Source: Treponema sp. C6A8
GTDB taxonomy: Bacteria > Spirochaetota > Spirochaetia > Treponematales > Treponemataceae
DNA: 64,000 nt
Direction: 5' to 3'
NCBI RefSeq assembly: GCF_000619925.1
Contig: NZ_JHVB01000006.1
Location: 62,001-126,000 of the forward strand
The notes below the pieces were generated by a model. It worked only from the letters and a program-made list of their open reading frames with translations. It ran no database searches and was not told the DNA's origin. A program made the position numbers and the translations under genes. Positions within the stretch are counted from its first letter, which is position 1. Each line of letters opens with the position of its first letter. Below are positions 62,154 to 64,000 of the stretch, piece after piece.

Positions 62154-62277
62154 CTCATGTTCCACGTGAAACATCATCTCTAGAAATTTATAACAATCGA
62201 TAGTTAGTTAACTTTTTAATGAAAGATAGTTAGTAGAAATAAAACCAATATAAATAAATTATTTACATATGACTCCC

Positions 62278-62403
62278 GGTTACAGAGTATGGAACAAAAC
62301 CGCGCGATATCGCGCTACACGCTGTTTGTGGTAAAGAAACTATAGATATGGTCGCTTTCGCGACCGCCACAACCAGAGTGTTTTTGCCCCACACTCTGTA
62401 ACC
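62278..62403. repeat. Long inverted repeat with nested palindromes
   Basis: GGTTACAGAGT (62278-62288) is complementary to ACTCTGTAACC (62393-62403). Between them lie CGCGCGATATCGCGCT, GGTCGC-ttt-cGCGACC and other short stems, so the whole 126 bp could fold as a branched structure in DNA or RNA. It has no open reading frame. Confidence 0.65.
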
Positions 62404-62510
62404 TCGCGCCAGTTTAACTTCCTTAGTTTATAATGAGTTTTCATTGATGAGCACGGAATATATGAAAATAAAATTTCCTAAATATTGAATTCAGTTTTAG
62501 AATATTAGAT

Positions 62511-64000
62511 ATGAAGAAGATTTTTTCGACTTTAATTATTTCTATGAGTCTTTTCTGCCTGAATGCGAAAACTGTAAGGGTAGGGTATTTCAAGGACGGC
62601 GGAAGGGTAATGCAATACACTTCTGACACGGGAAAGAAATCCGGCTTTTCTTATGAATATCTTCAGACGCTTGGTTCTTATACGGACTGGGATTTTGAAT
62701 ATGTTTACGGCTACTGGGATGAACTTTACCAGAAACTTATTTCGGGAGAAATAGATATTCTTACAGATGTTTCTTATTCTGAGGCCCGCAGTAAGCTTTT
62801 CAGTTATTCGGAATTCCCGATGGCGCAGGAAAATTATTATTTGTACGTAAATAAGCATAATCCGGATGTAGTGGCAGAAAATCTTTCTTCATTAAACGGA
62901 AAAACTATTGCGCTGGGAAAAGGAACCTATCAGTACGGACTTTTGATGGAATGGCTTAAGCGCCACGACGTAAATCTTAATATTTCCCTTGTTCCTTTTG
63001 ATAAAGTTAACGAAGAAGAGTTTAATAAGGGAAATTATGATTTGTTTCTGGCAATTGATTTAATTTCTAACTTTGACTGGGAACCGGTGGCAAAAATAGG
63101 ATCTTCTGACATTTTCGTTGCTGTTTCTAAAGCCCGTCCTGATTTGCTTAAGGAATTGAACGAGGCTCAGACAACGCTTTATATTTCTAATCCTTATTAC
63201 AACAATAATCTCTGGGGAAAATACTTTTCCAGCACATCTATTACAAAACGCCTTTCGCAGAATGAAATGGACTGGCTTTCTACAAAAACAAGTTTGAATG
63301 TAGGCTGTTTTACAAATGATTTTTTGTTTTCGCCTGAAAATCGCCTGAATGATAATTCCGGCGTCGTTAGCTTTATTTTGAACAGATTAAAAACTCAGTT
63401 TGGTTTATACGACCTTCCGATTAAATATTCTTATTACGAAGAGAAAGAAGATATTATAAATGCCCTCAAATCCGGGGAAATTGATATTGCTTTTCCTTTT
63501 TTGTATGACCTTTATTCTGCTGAAGAAAATAAAATCGCTCTTTCCATGCCATGTCTTTCTGCAAGTTTTTCATACGTTTATATCCAGGGAATGTCTTACG
63601 AAAAGTTTATCAAGAAGGTTGGAGTATTAAGAGGCAAGCGAGCTGCTGAATATTTTGAAAATACAGAAACTTCCCGGCTTTCAGAAATTCACTATTACGA
63701 CAGAATGGATGAGTGTCTGCATGCTCTTCTTACTGGGGAAATCTACAGCGTTGTTGTGAACACCAGCGCCGCTTCATCATTTTTATTCGGCCGGGAAAAA
63801 TATCGCAGCCTGACAATGGTAAATATGGATTCTTCTGCTGACCTCTGCTTTGCTTCGGATAATAACAATAAAGCCGTCATTCCCTTAGTGAATAAGTTGA
63901 TTTCCATAATTAATAAAAATGATTTGAATGCCGAACTTATCAAATATTCGATTGCGGATAAGAGTTATTCCTTTTATGACTTCTGGGATGATTATTCTGT
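62511..64000 (+). CDS. Solute-binding-domain (SBP_bac_3) sensor protein, 3' partial
   Basis: The frame runs from ATG 62511 off the right edge (496 residues visible). A signal peptide (MKKIFSTLIISMSLFCLNAK) is followed by two tandem periplasmic amino-acid-binding-type domains: one from VRVGYFKDGGRVMQY with YEYLQTLGSYTDWDFEYVYG, the second from about residue 262 (SLNVGCFTNDFL). In spirochaetes this arrangement often precedes a membrane segment and a signalling domain such as GGDEF, but that part is not in the window. No ribosome site is visible; TAGAAT lies 7 nt before the ATG. Confidence 0.82.
   Translation, partial: MKKIFSTLIISMSLFCLNAKTVRVGYFKDGGRVMQYTSDTGKKSGFSYEYLQTLGSYTDWDFEYVYGYWDELYQKLISGEIDILTDVSYSEARSKLFSYSEFPMAQENYYLYVNKHNPDVVAENLSSLNGKTIALGKGTYQYGLLMEWLKRHDVNLNISLVPFDKVNEEEFNKGNYDLFLAIDLISNFDWEPVAKIGSSDIFVAVSKARPDLLKELNEAQTTLYISNPYYNNNLWGKYFSSTSITKRLSQNEMDWLSTKTSLNVGCFTNDFLFSPENRLNDNSGVVSFILNRLKTQFGLYDLPIKYSYYEEKEDIINALKSGEIDIAFPFLYDLYSAEENKIALSMPCLSASFSYVYIQGMSYEKFIKKVGVLRGKRAAEYFENTETSRLSEIHYYDRMDECLHALLTGEIYSVVVNTSAASSFLFGREKYRSLTMVNMDSSADLCFASDNNNKAVIPLVNKLISIINKNDLNAELIKYSIADKSYSFYDFWDDYS

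Larger units (their letters stand above)
61758..62173. other. Cluster of six parS-like sites
   Basis: TGTTCCACGTGAAACA occurs three times (61758-61773, 61880-61895, 62158-62173), one base from the parS consensus TGTTTCACGTGAAACA. Variants lie at 61968-61983 (TGTTTCACATGAAACG), 62007-62022 (AGTTTCACATGAAACA) and 62045-62060 (AGTTTCACGTGGAACC). ParB binding here, near the origin, is expected for chromosome segregation. The spacer 61714-62510 holds no gene. Confidence 0.8.

Noticed and set aside
62441..62858. Minus-strand ORFs near the right end
   Set aside because: They lie opposite the clear signal peptide and binding-domain coding sequence that starts at 62511 on the plus strand.

Overview
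The window is a chromosomal segment of a low-GC spirochaete, most probably a Treponema. The evidence is gene order: jag, yidC, yidD, rnpA, rpmH, a DUF721 gene, recF, dnaN and dnaA run leftward, and gyrB-gyrA run away from them. DnaA boxes lie in the dnaA-dnaN spacer and again, with parS-like sites, downstream of gyrA. The species cannot be fixed from the sequence alone.

Left part (1-14.2 kb), accessory. A type I restriction-modification locus (hsdM presumably lies left of the window) has toxin-like and antirepressor-like genes packed between its subunits: a Bro-N gene, hsdS, an RloC-like ATPase with a zinc hook and an anticodon-nuclease-like triad, a decayed rhuM, a Bro-N/Fic fusion, hsdR and a KAP P-loop NTPase. 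A frameshifted helicase/regulator remnant, two unknown genes and a RloA/RloB (AbiL-like) pair follow.

14.2-19.2 kb, a tRNA and translation-quality neighbourhood. It has tRNA-Ala(GGC), a CAU tRNA, the 3' half of another CAU tRNA (likely an att scar), two near-identical macrodomain genes, two near-identical PTH2 peptidyl-tRNA hydrolases, one ArfB, a small HTH regulator and a DUF72 gene.

19.3-34.2 kb, a second, very AT-rich defence island. A Vsr endonuclease faces about ten co-directional, mostly abutting genes: a C5-cytosine methylase, an OLD-like AAA/TOPRIM protein, a second C5 methylase, a MORC/MutL-like GHKL ATPase, a Z1 helicase-like protein, a DUF4420 PD-(D/E)XK protein, a McrB-like AAA+ protein, a KilA-N protein and a DUF2357 McrC-like nuclease. 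The MORC-Z1-PD-(D/E)XK core matches a known cassette class; combining it with two methylases, an OLD-like protein and a McrBC-like pair split by KilA-N is unusual.

34.2-64 kb, mostly core genes. A Nudix hydrolase, TatD, a membrane diguanylate cyclase, divergent argA and hrpB, a YdcF-like protein, a complete proline pathway (proA-proB-unknown-proC), small enzymes, an exported cyclophilin-FKBP fusion, the replication and ribosome cluster, gyrBA, a probable small RNA, the parS/DnaA-box region, and the start of a solute-binding-domain protein cut by the window end.

Two features cut across the window. Eight genes share a -10 box exactly 6 nt before the start codon with no ribosome-binding site, indicating leaderless mRNAs. 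Several families of palindromic repeats occur in the spacers, some with compensating stem changes.
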